Assembly (NCBI GenBank): GCA_020216625.1
Contig: JAIUYB010000065.1
Coordinates: 1-8,954 of the forward strand
Direction of reading: 5' to 3'
DNA: 8,954 bases
From: Desulfarculus sp.
GTDB lineage: Bacteria; Desulfobacterota; Desulfarculia; Desulfarculales; Desulfarculaceae
In this document: positions 1 through 6,186 of the stretch, one piece after another
Layout of the letters: the number at the start of each line of letters is the position of its first letter
Position numbering within the stretch: the first letter of the stretch is position 1
Program-made: the position numbers and the translations under genes
The notes under the pieces: generated by a model
Told to the model about the DNA's origin: nothing
The model's input: only the letters and a program-made list of their open reading frames with translations
Databases searched by the model: none

Positions 1-244
1 CGAGGCGGTGGCGGCGGGAGGCACGCGCTCGAAAGTTCAACAATTCCTCGAGGATCACCGTGAGGACCAGGGCGTGGACCGGCAGGAAGGCCAGGTGGAG
101 CATGAAATACTTGCGGATCAGGTCCAGATCGCCGAACAGCCAGTAGGAGAAGCCATATAGCAGCAGGGACAGACCCACCAGGCCCAGGGCGATGACGGAC
201 TTTTCCACCAGGTTGAAATAGGACGATGAATGGTGTGGGTGCAA
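1..244 (-). CDS. Unrecognised two-helix membrane protein, 3' end off the window
   Basis: Partial gene; 81 codons are visible and the reading frame is still open at base 1. The start is a TTG at 244, chosen because a good GAGGAG ribosome site lies 6 nt upstream and the protein only begins to look real from there. A polar, His/Ser-rich N-terminus is followed by a hydrophobic helix at about residues 17-37, a short loop containing FGDLDL, and a second helix at about 48-66. The visible part ends in a basic stretch (NFRARASRRHR) that would sit in the cytoplasm. The pattern suits a small inner-membrane protein or the membrane anchor of a larger one, such as a sensor or channel; I cannot assign a family. 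It is divergent from the hydrolase gene at 496. That this frame is coding is inferred from the ribosome site and the membrane-helix pattern. Confidence 0.55.
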   Translation of the reverse strand, partial: MHPHHSSSYFNLVEKSVIALGLVGLSLLLYGFSYWLFGDLDLIRKYFMLHLAFLPVHALVLTVILEELLNFRARASRRHRL

Positions 245-250
245 GGCGTT

Positions 251-256
251 CTCCTC
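251..256 (-). promoter_or_regulatory. Ribosome binding site fixing a TTG start
   Basis: On the minus strand this reads GAGGAG, 6 nt before the TTG at 244. It is the main reason for choosing that codon as the start of the left-edge membrane protein. Confidence 0.55.
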
Positions 257-335
257 GGCAAGCCTCCGGCGTGGCGGCCTGGCACCAGACTAACCGGGCC
301 GCCCCAAGTTTGGCAACCGGCCTGGTGCAAAGAGC

Positions 336-352
336 CTGGTTTGGGGCTTGCT
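336..352 (+). promoter_or_regulatory. Candidate sigma-54 (-24/-12) promoter
   Basis: The sequence CTGGTTTGGGGCTTGCT carries the invariant GG (338-339) and GC (350-351) at the required 12-nt offset. It matches the consensus TGGCACG-N4-TTGCW at TGG, the G at 343 and TTGCT; the CAC triplet is replaced by TTT. It points toward the metallo-hydrolase gene, whose start is about 145 bp downstream, so the leader would be long. A chance match in G-rich sequence is possible, and no activator site was identified. Confidence 0.28.
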
Positions 353-495
353 CCAGCGCCAGGCTGGGCGGCATACTGTGAACATTCGCGGTGATGGCCC
401 CGCCCGCGTCCCCCGCGGTCCGTCTCGGACGGGCCGCGCGCCTGGTGATCGCGGCGACACTTAAAGACAAGCCGTTCGCCACGCGAGGTGACAGC

Positions 496-1188
496 ATGAG
501 CCCCAACCGGCCCCAACCCCGACGGCTGGTCGACAACGTCTTCATGGTGGGCGGTCCCGACCTGTCCGATCCCCGCGACTGTCTCTGCTACCTGGTCTGC
601 GGCGACACCGCCTCGGTGCTGGTGGATTGCGGGTCCGGCCCCAGCGCCGGACGCATCCTGGACTTGGTCAACCGCGCCTGCCAACGCACCCTGACCCACC
701 TGTTGCTGACCCATGCCCATATCGACCATTGCGGCGGGGCGGCCGAGATTCGCCGCCGCACCGGTTGCCAGGTGCTGATGCATCCGGATGACGCCTGGGT
801 CTTGGCCCAGGGCGACAGCCAGCGCAGCGCCGCGCACTGGTATGGCCTGGGCCTGGAGACGGTCGCCGCCGACCAGATGGTGGAAGAAGGCTTCCGGCTG
901 TCCCTGGGCGGCGGCCAGGATCTGACCGTGATCCACACCCCGGGTCACACCCCGGGCTCCATCAGCGCCTGGTGCTGGGCCGAGGGCCAAAAGGTGCTAT
1001 TCGGCCAGGACGTGCATGGGCCCTTTTCGCCGGCCTTTGGCTCGGACCTGGGCCAGTGGCGCGCGAGCATGACCCGGTTATTGGATCTGAAGGCCGACAT
1101 CCTGGCCGAGGGGCACTACGGGGTCTACCGGCCGGTGCAGGAGGTGGAGGACTTCATCCACAAGCAACTGTCCCTGCACCAGGGCTAG
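496..1188 (+). CDS. Metallo-beta-lactamase-fold hydrolase
   Basis: A 230-residue protein of the glyoxalase II-like branch of the metallo-beta-lactamase superfamily, probably cytoplasmic since no signal peptide is visible. The metal-binding set is complete: HAHIDH at 73-78 (H73, H75, D77, H78), H151 in HTPGHTPGS, D172 in FGQDVHG and H207 in EGHYG. This predicts a two-metal (Zn or Fe) hydrolase acting on a thioester, ester or similar bond; the substrate cannot be read from the sequence. A role in diiron flavoprotein chemistry is unlikely because no flavodoxin domain follows. The ATG at 496 was chosen for its GAGGTG ribosome site 5 nt upstream and because homologous sequence begins just after it; the frame stays open back to about 391, but that extension looks like arbitrary GC-rich sequence. 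The gene is monocistronic in the window and convergent with the ABC genes. Confidence 0.93.
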   Translation: MSPNRPQPRRLVDNVFMVGGPDLSDPRDCLCYLVCGDTASVLVDCGSGPSAGRILDLVNRACQRTLTHLLLTHAHIDHCGGAAEIRRRTGCQVLMHPDDAWVLAQGDSQRSAAHWYGLGLETVAADQMVEEGFRLSLGGGQDLTVIHTPGHTPGSISAWCWAEGQKVLFGQDVHGPFSPAFGSDLGQWRASMTRLLDLKADILAEGHYGVYRPVQEVEDFIHKQLSLHQG

Positions 1189-1191
1189 AAA

Positions 1192-2166
1192 TCAGCGGAA
1201 GTGACAGGCGCAGAGGTGGTCGGGGGCGATTTCGCGCAGTTCGGGGCTCTGGAGGCGGCAGACGGCCTGGGCCTCGGGGCAGCGGGGATGAAAACGGCAG
1301 CCCGGGGGCGGGTCCAGGGGGCTGGCCACGTCGCCCCTGAGCGCCGGGGGGCGGGTCTGGCGGGCCGGGTCGGCGATGGGCGCGGACTGGAACAGGGCCG
1401 CGGTGTAGGGGTGCATGGGCGGTTGGTCGAAGCCCTCGGCCGGGGCCGCCTCCACGATCCGGCCCAAATACATCACCGCGATGCGGTCGGCCAGATGGTG
1501 GACCACGGTCAGGTCGTGGGCCACCAGCAGATAGGTCAGGCCGAATTTATCCCGCAACTCCAGTAAAAGATTCATCACCTGGGCCTGGATGGAGACGTCC
1601 AGGGCGCTGACCGGCTCGTCGGCCACCACCAGCTTGGGGTTGAGCGCCAGGGCCCGGGCGATGCCGATTCGCTGGCGCTGGCCGCCACTGAACTGATGGG
1701 GATAGCGCCCGGCGTGCTCGGCCCTCAAGCCCACCGCCTCCAATAGCTCCGCCACCCGTCGCTCCACCTCCCGGCCCCGGGCCAGGCCGTGGATGCGCAA
1801 GGGCTCGCCCAGGATGCCGCCCACGGTCAGGCGAGGGTTCAAGCTGGTCACGGGGTCCTGGAAGACGATCTGCATCTGGCGGCGCAGGGCGCGCATTTGC
1901 CCCCGGTCCAGGCCGCCCACATCCCGCCCCTCGAAGAAAACCGTGCCGGACGAGGGCTCGGTCAGGCGCAGAATCAGGCGGCCCAGGGTGGACTTGCCGC
2001 AGCCGCTCTCGCCCACCAGGCCCAGCACCTCGCCCCGCCGGATGGTCAGGTCCACCTGGTCCACCGCCTGGAGGGTGCGCCGCTGGCTGCCCAGGAACCC
2101 GGCCCCCACCCGGTAGTGCTTGCTCAGGCCCCTGATCTGGACCAGGGTTTCCTCGGCCTGGTTCAC
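1192..2166 (-). CDS. Oligopeptide/dipeptide ABC transporter ATPase, DppF/OppF type
   Basis: A 324-residue ATPase, the second of a heterodimeric pair that powers peptide or nickel-type ABC importers at the inner face of the membrane. Walker A is GESGCGKST (52-60), the Q-loop is Q103, the signature is FSGGQRQR (159-166), Walker B ends in ADEP with D183 and E184, and the switch histidine is H217. The C-terminal oligopeptide-transporter extension carries C290, C296, C303 and C321. It starts at a GTG that overlaps the stop of the upstream ATPase gene as GTGA, with a GGAGG ribosome site 5 nt upstream, so translation is probably coupled. The ligand is unknown: the family serves dipeptides, oligopeptides, nickel and others, and no binding protein or permease gene is in the window. 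A DppF/OppF-like identity is secure; a specific symbol is not. Confidence 0.94.
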   Translation of the reverse strand: MNQAEETLVQIRGLSKHYRVGAGFLGSQRRTLQAVDQVDLTIRRGEVLGLVGESGCGKSTLGRLILRLTEPSSGTVFFEGRDVGGLDRGQMRALRRQMQIVFQDPVTSLNPRLTVGGILGEPLRIHGLARGREVERRVAELLEAVGLRAEHAGRYPHQFSGGQRQRIGIARALALNPKLVVADEPVSALDVSIQAQVMNLLLELRDKFGLTYLLVAHDLTVVHHLADRIAVMYLGRIVEAAPAEGFDQPPMHPYTAALFQSAPIADPARQTRPPALRGDVASPLDPPPGCRFHPRCPEAQAVCRLQSPELREIAPDHLCACHFR

Positions 2167-3161
2167 GCCGCCCTCCGTGGCTCGCGGGCTTGGTCGTGGT
2201 GCAGGAAGCAGCGCACCCGGCGGCCCGGCGCCACCTCCACCAGGGCCGGCTCGGCCTGGCGGCAGGCGGCGAAGGCCCGGGGGCAGCGATCGCTGAACTT
2301 GCAGCCTGGGGGCAGGTCGTCCAAGGGCGGCACCACCCCTTTGATGGTGGGCAAACGCTGGCCGCGTTTGGTGGCTCGGGCCGGCAGGCAGGCCAGCAGT
2401 CCGTCGGCGTAAGGGTGCAGGGGTTCGGCGAACAGCTCGGCCACCGGGGCCTCCTCCACCAGCCGTCCGGTGTACATCACCGCCACCCGGCTGGCCATCT
2501 GGGCCACCACCGCCAGGTTGTGGGTGATCAAGAGCACCCCCACCCCACTGTCCCGTTGCAGGCGGCGCAAAAGGTCCAGGATCTGGGCCTGGATGGTCAC
2601 GTCCAGGGCGGTGGTGGGTTCGTCGGCCATCACCAGGCGGGGGTCCAGGAGCAGAGCCATGGCGATCATCACCCGCTGGCGCAGGCCGCCGCTGAGCTGG
2701 TGGGGATAGGCCCTGGCCCGGGCCGCCGGCTCCGGCACCCCCACGCGCCCCAGCATGGCCACCGCCCGCTCCCAGGCCTCGGCTGCCGGGATCTCCTGGT
2801 GGGCGGCCACCAGCTCGGCCACCTGGCGGCCCACGGTGAAGACCGGGTTGAGGCTGGTCATGGGCTCCTGGAAAACCATGGAGACCCGCGCCCCGCGGAT
2901 CTGGCGCAGTTCCGGCTCGGGCAGGGTCAACAGGTCGCGACCCTCGAAAAAGATGCTGCCGTCGGTCACCCGGCCCGGCCTGGGAACCAGTCCCAACACG
3001 CTCAGAGCGGTCAGGCTCTTGCCGCAACCGCTTTCGCCCACCAGGCCCAGCACCTCGGCCGGCATCAGGCTCAGGTCCAGCTCGTCCACGGCCCGCAGTT
3101 CGCCCCCCCGGCCGGGGAAGGCGGTGACTAGCCCCTTGATCTCCAATAGCGCTTGGTTCAA
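2163..3161 (-). CDS. Oligopeptide/dipeptide ABC transporter ATPase, DppD/OppD type
   Basis: A 332-residue ATPase, partner of the gene immediately downstream. It has Walker [10 protein letters not shown] (42-50, K48), Q-loop Q98, signature LSGGLRQR (156-163), Walker B LVMADEP with D180 and E181, and H214. The C-terminal extension has C287, C293, C300 and C318, with the same spacing as in the partner; in characterised DppD proteins such cysteines hold a [4Fe-4S] cluster. I chose the TTG at 3161, preceded by AAGGAG at 9 nt. The resulting N-terminus [11 protein letters not shown] parallels [14 protein letters not shown] of the partner. An alternative in-frame TTG lies 30 nt further upstream, closer to the promoter. 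The two ATPase genes form an operon without permease or solute-binding genes in the window, so the membrane part must be encoded elsewhere or the pair is shared by several importers (inference). Confidence 0.93.
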   Translation of the reverse strand: MNQALLEIKGLVTAFPGRGGELRAVDELDLSLMPAEVLGLVGESGCGKSLTALSVLGLVPRPGRVTDGSIFFEGRDLLTLPEPELRQIRGARVSMVFQEPMTSLNPVFTVGRQVAELVAAHQEIPAAEAWERAVAMLGRVGVPEPAARARAYPHQLSGGLRQRVMIAMALLLDPRLVMADEPTTALDVTIQAQILDLLRRLQRDSGVGVLLITHNLAVVAQMASRVAVMYTGRLVEEAPVAELFAEPLHPYADGLLACLPARATKRGQRLPTIKGVVPPLDDLPPGCKFSDRCPRAFAACRQAEPALVEVAPGRRVRCFLHHDQAREPRRAA

Positions 3162-3170
3162 GCCCGGCGG

Positions 3171-3176
3171 CTCCTT
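3171..3176 (-). promoter_or_regulatory. Ribosome binding site supporting the TTG start of the DppD-like gene
   Basis: On the minus strand this reads AAGGAG, 9 nt before the TTG at 3161. The spacing is slightly long but acceptable, and it decides in favour of this rare start codon. Confidence 0.55.
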
Positions 3177-3197
3177 GTTCAGTTCCCACAAAGCCGC

Positions 3198-3227
3198 AGT
3201 GTAGCACGCCCGTCTGGGCGGGGACAA
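3198..3227 (-). promoter_or_regulatory. Candidate sigma-70 promoter of the ABC ATPase pair
   Basis: On the minus strand, TTGTCC (3222-3227) and TACACT (3198-3203) are separated by 18 nt. Each matches four of six consensus positions. Transcription would begin near 3190 and give a leader of about 30 nt before the TTG at 3161. The gap to the upstream glycosyltransferase-like gene is 92 nt, so the pair could also be read through from that gene. Confidence 0.42.
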
Positions 3228-3234
3228 ACCCGCC
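3217..3234. repeat. Short inverted repeat over the -35 element of the ABC promoter
   Basis: GGCGGG (3217-3222) and CCCGCC (3229-3234) form a perfect 6-bp dyad around a 6-nt spacer. The spacer and inner edge contain the proposed -35 hexamer. No T-run follows on either strand, so a repressor operator is at least as likely as a terminator for the upstream gene. In GC-rich DNA a 6-bp dyad can arise by chance. Confidence 0.3.
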
Positions 3235-3253
3235 TCGGTCCGGGACGGCGGGG

Positions 3254-4414
3254 CTAGAGGTGTTGGAAGCGGCGGGTTCCGCCCAGATTGGGGTCTGGAT
3301 CCGGTCGGCCCAGCAGGGCGTCGGCGGCCAAAAGAATCAGGGCTGGGGTGATGCGGGTGAAAAAGCGGCCGTCCCAGTCGGCCCAGGTCAGGCAGGTCAG
3401 GCAGAGCTGGGTCAGGACCAGGCCCCAGGCCGTCACCCTCTGCCTCCCCCCGGCCAAGGCGGTGACGGCGCCCCAGGTGGCGAGGACCAACAGCGCCAGG
3501 CTGGAGCCGGCGGCCAGCAGGTTGTGGGCGGTGGAGTAGTAGGGCCGAGCGTGGAACAGAAACCAGAAGGCGCGGCGTAGCAGGATGCCCACAACCAGGA
3601 GCGGATCCTCGACCAGGGCCCGCCAGAGCATTCCGGCCAGGCTGCCCTGGTAGGCGGCCGGCTCCAGCTCCAGTCCGCCCAGAGGCGGAGCGTACCCCCA
3701 GATCACGGTGCCCAGTTGCCATTGCTGCATGATATCGGCCGTCGCTCGGGCGCTGGGAGGGCGCAAGAGCCAGATCGCGGCCCCCAGGACCAGCAGGGTC
3801 ACCGCCGCGCCTGGTTGGCGCTGGGCCAGCAGACCGGCGGCGAAGGGCAGGAAGAACACCACCCCTTCCGGGCGCAGCCAGGCCAGGACCAACAGACCCG
3901 GCAACAAGCCCAGCCAGGCCAGGGGACGCCTTTGGCTGATCAGCGACAGGCCCAGGCAGATGGCCAGCACGCTGTTGAAGGGGCCGTCGGTCAGGAGGTA
4001 GAGGTTCCACTGTTGCAGGTCGGGCCAGGCCAGGTAGAGGATGGCGGCCAACAGGCCGGCCGATCGGCCGAAGGCCTCCCGCCCGGCGTGGTAGAGCGTC
4101 AGGCCGGCGAGGATGGAAAGGGCCATCTGGACAGCCACCAGGAGCCAGAAGCCGTCCTGGCTGGCTCCGGTCAGGCGAACCAATTGGGCGTAGGCCCAGA
4201 AATCGGCCTGCTTTTCCACCAGCTCCAGGCCCTGGGCCAGGCGTTGGGCCCCGGCCAAGTAGCGGCCGCTGTCGCCGCCAAGGCGCAGTCCCAGCCACCA
4301 GGCATGGGCCCCCAGGCTGGCCAGCCCCAGCAGGACCAGCCACCAGCAATCCCGGCGGCCCGGTTCGGTCGGGGTGATGGCCATGAAGCCCTGGTTGGAG
4401 TCTGGAATAGGCAC
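3254..4414 (-). CDS. Polytopic membrane protein, GT-C glycosyltransferase-like
   Basis: A 386-residue inner-membrane protein with about nine to eleven hydrophobic segments, at roughly residues 24-42, 89-108, 116-130, 144-160, 168-200 (perhaps two), 203-217, 270-285, 299-320, 327-345 and 355-368. Two features recall the GT-C fold of ArnT, PMT and related lipid-linked sugar transferases: an acidic residue in the first periplasmic loop (GGDSGRYLAG, D48) and a C-terminal DGRFFTRITPALILL stretch resembling the family's R-(Y/F)-x-x-P motif. A role in moving a sugar from a polyprenyl-phosphate donor to lipid or protein follows from the family only; substrate and acceptor are unknown. The GTG at 4414 is preferred over the ATG at 4384 because only it has a strong ribosome site (GGAGG, 7 nt away). 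It is divergent from cobU, with no evident functional link. Confidence 0.78.
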   Translation of the reverse strand: MPIPDSNQGFMAITPTEPGRRDCWWLVLLGLASLGAHAWWLGLRLGGDSGRYLAGAQRLAQGLELVEKQADFWAYAQLVRLTGASQDGFWLLVAVQMALSILAGLTLYHAGREAFGRSAGLLAAILYLAWPDLQQWNLYLLTDGPFNSVLAICLGLSLISQRRPLAWLGLLPGLLVLAWLRPEGVVFFLPFAAGLLAQRQPGAAVTLLVLGAAIWLLRPPSARATADIMQQWQLGTVIWGYAPPLGGLELEPAAYQGSLAGMLWRALVEDPLLVVGILLRRAFWFLFHARPYYSTAHNLLAAGSSLALLVLATWGAVTALAGGRQRVTAWGLVLTQLCLTCLTWADWDGRFFTRITPALILLAADALLGRPDPDPNLGGTRRFQHL

Positions 4415-4421
4415 CGAACGG

Positions 4422-4426
4422 CCTCC
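4422..4426 (-). promoter_or_regulatory. Ribosome binding site selecting a GTG start
   Basis: On the minus strand this reads GGAGG with ideal 7-nt spacing to the GTG at 4414. The downstream in-frame ATG at 4384 has no comparable site, so the GTG start adds ten residues to the glycosyltransferase-like protein. Confidence 0.6.
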
Positions 4427-4449
4427 GTTGGCTGATGGCCTGCCTGTAA

Positions 4450-4541
4450 CATAACCCAAAACCGGTGGCCAGCTAAAAACTATCTGGGGTTGAGCGGCCC
4501 TGGGCCAGGCGGCGTTGAAGCCGGCCGGGTTTTGGGTTATG
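4450..4541. repeat. Long-armed inverted repeat in the divergent control region
   Basis: The left arm CATAACCCAAAACCGG (4450-4465) is the reverse complement of the right arm at 4525-4541 apart from one extra G in the right arm. The 59-nt interval contains a second dyad, GGCCC-T-GGGCC (4496-4506). The arms are less GC-rich than the surroundings, lie between two divergent genes, and the right arm ends 9 nt before the cobU start. In RNA it would fold into a 16-bp stem covering the region where the cobU ribosome site should be; as DNA it could be a pair of operator half-sites. No function is known to me. Confidence 0.7.
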
Positions 4542-4550
4542 ACTAGCGCC

Positions 4551-5099
4551 ATGAATAGGCACACCTTGGTATTGGGCGGGGCCCGCAGCGGCAAGAGCGA
4601 CTGGGCCCAGGGGTTGGCCGAGAGCCTGGCCGCCGATCCCGGTCAGGCCCTGATCTACCTGGCCACCGGCCAGGCCCGCGACGACGAGATGCGGACTCGG
4701 GTGGCCCGCCACCAGGCCCGGCGCGGCCCGCGCTGGACCACCCTGGAAGAGCCGCTGGAACTGGGCCCAACCCTGTCCCGGGTCGCCGACGACAATGCGG
4801 TGGTGCTGGTGGACTGCCTGACCATGTGGCAGAGCAACCTTTTTACCCTGGCCGGGCTGGACGAGGCCGGGGTGGAGGAGCGGGGCCGCGAGTTGGCGGC
4901 GCTGTTGCCGGAATTGCCCGGCGTGGTGATCCTGGTGGGCAACGAGGTGGGCCTGGGCATCGTGCCCGACAACGCCCTGGCCCGGGGCTTTCGCGACCAG
5001 GCCGGGTTGTTGCACCAAAACCTGGCCCAGGTTTGCGGCCGGGTGATCATGGTCATGGCCGGCCTGCCCCTGGCGCTCAAAGGCGGCCTGCCGGGCTGA
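4551..5099 (+). CDS. cobU: Adenosylcobinamide kinase / adenosylcobinamide-phosphate guanylyltransferase
   Basis: A bifunctional cytoplasmic enzyme of 182 residues. It phosphorylates adenosylcobinamide and then transfers GMP from GTP to give adenosylcobinamide-GDP, the activated corrinoid for nucleotide-loop assembly. Visible signatures are the P-loop GGARSGKS (9-16), DDEM (44-47), the RVARHQ segment whose H54 aligns with the guanylylated histidine of Salmonella CobU, DCLTMW (88-93) and NEVGLGIVPDN (131-141). Length is normal for the family. The ATG at 4551 puts the P-loop at the usual distance from the N-terminus; an in-frame ATG at 4539 and a TTG at 4515 are alternatives, and none has a strong ribosome site, which may relate to the inverted repeat just upstream. 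It is the first gene of a cobU-cobT-cobS operon. Some genomes call the same family cobP. Confidence 0.94.
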   Translation: MNRHTLVLGGARSGKSDWAQGLAESLAADPGQALIYLATGQARDDEMRTRVARHQARRGPRWTTLEEPLELGPTLSRVADDNAVVLVDCLTMWQSNLFTLAGLDEAGVEERGRELAALLPELPGVVILVGNEVGLGIVPDNALARGFRDQAGLLHQNLAQVCGRVIMVMAGLPLALKGGLPG

Positions 5100-5121
5100 A
5101 GCGAGTTTGGAGAACCAAGGC

Positions 5122-6186
5122 ATGGACAACATCGAGCAGATCATCGCCGCCGTCGCTCCCGCCGACCAGTCGGTGGGCCCGCTGGCCCAGGCCCATCTGG
5201 ACAACCTGACCAAACCCACCGGGGCCCTGGGCCGCCTGGAGGAGGTCGCCCGCCGTCTGTGCGAGATGAAGGGCGACACCCATTTGAGCCAGCCCCAGGC
5301 GGCGGTGACGGTTTTCGCCGCCGATCATGGGGTGGCCGCGGCCGGAGTCAGCCTCTATCCCCGCGAGGTCACGGCCCAGATGGTCTTCAACTTTCTGGCT
5401 GGAGGGGCGGGGATCAACGTCCTGGCCCGTCAGGCCCAGGCCCAGGTCCACGTGGTGGACGTGGGGGTGGACTACGAGTTCGAGGCGGTGCCGGGGCTGA
5501 TCGCGGCCAAGGTGATGCGCGGCACCCGCAACTTCGCGGTGGAGCCGGCCATGACCTTGGCCGAGGCCCGCCAGGCGGTGCTGGTGGGCGCGCGGGTGGC
5601 GGCCCAGCTCATGGATCAGGGGATGGATTTGTTGATTCCCGGCGACATGGGCATCGGCAACACCGCCGCCTGCGCGGCCATCACCTCGGTGCTCTGCGGC
5701 CGCGCCCCGGCCGAGGTCACCGGCCGGGGCACCGGCCTGGACGACAAGGGCCTGGCCCGCAAGATCCAGGTGCTGGAGGCGGCCCTGGCCCTGCACCACC
5801 CCGACCCGGCCGACCCCCTGGGGGTGCTGGCGGCGGTGGGGGGCCTGGAGATCGCGGCCATCTGCGGCTATTGCCTGGCCGCCGCCAGCCGCCGGACGCC
5901 GGTGATCCTGGACGGCTTCATCTCCACCACCGGGGCCCTGGTGGCCGCCGCCCTGGCTCCGGCCGCGCGCGACTATTTCATCGTGGGCCACGCCTCCCAG
6001 GAGATCGGCCACCAGGCCCAGTGCCAATTCCTGGGCCAACGGCCGCTGCTGGACCTGGACCTGCGCCTGGGCGAGGGCACCGGGGCCGCCCTGGGCCTGA
6101 CCTTGGTGCGGGCGGCGGTGGCGATCTATAATGAAATGGCCACCTTCGAATCCGCCGGCGTCACCGGCGACAAGGTCGAGGGATAG
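5122..6186 (+). CDS. cobT: Nicotinate-nucleotide--dimethylbenzimidazole phosphoribosyltransferase
   Basis: A 354-residue cytoplasmic enzyme that transfers ribose phosphate from nicotinate mononucleotide to 5,6-dimethylbenzimidazole or a related base, giving alpha-ribazole 5'-phosphate. Family signatures run the full length: LTKPTGALGRLE (29-40), FAADHGVAAAGVS (65-77), FLAGGAGINVLA (91-102), GDMGIGNTAACAAI (174-187), GRGTGLDD (201-208), DGFISTTGAL (264-273) and LRLGEGTGAAL (314-324). E318 corresponds to the catalytic glutamate (E317) of Salmonella CobT. The ATG at 5122 has GGAGA 8 nt upstream; a TTG at 5107 would add five residues. It lies 22 nt after cobU, and its TAG overlaps the GTG of cobS by one base, indicating coupled translation. 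Confidence 0.96.
   Translation: MDNIEQIIAAVAPADQSVGPLAQAHLDNLTKPTGALGRLEEVARRLCEMKGDTHLSQPQAAVTVFAADHGVAAAGVSLYPREVTAQMVFNFLAGGAGINVLARQAQAQVHVVDVGVDYEFEAVPGLIAAKVMRGTRNFAVEPAMTLAEARQAVLVGARVAAQLMDQGMDLLIPGDMGIGNTAACAAITSVLCGRAPAEVTGRGTGLDDKGLARKIQVLEAALALHHPDPADPLGVLAAVGGLEIAAICGYCLAAASRRTPVILDGFISTTGALVAAALAPAARDYFIVGHASQEIGHQAQCQFLGQRPLLDLDLRLGEGTGAALGLTLVRAAVAIYNEMATFESAGVTGDKVEG

Noticed and set aside
391..495. N-terminal extension of the metallo-hydrolase
   Set aside because: No ribosome site and unlike the family; ATG at 496 has a good site and family-like N-terminus.
118..990. A long open frame on the minus strand opposite the metallo-hydrolase gene
   Set aside because: Gly/Ala/Arg/His-rich low-complexity translation with no family motif, opposite a gene with a complete active site; a mirror of GC-rich codon use.
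2167..4349. Upstream extensions of both ABC ATPase frames on the minus strand, giving apparent proteins of over 670 residues
   Set aside because: The extra sequence is Gly/Pro/Arg-rich shadow of the neighbouring genes; recognisable protein begins only at the GTG (2166) and TTG (3161), each with a ribosome site.
4430..4446. B12-box-like sequence before cobU suggesting a cobalamin riboswitch
   Set aside because: Only the GCCTGCCTG-like end matches; the GGGAA, GGTG-AATCC, ACTGT and CCACTG elements of the class are absent upstream, and the region overlaps the start of the divergent gene.
5259..6131. Second open frame on the plus strand inside cobT
   Set aside because: Gly/Arg/Pro-rich shadow frame of a gene with all CobT signatures.
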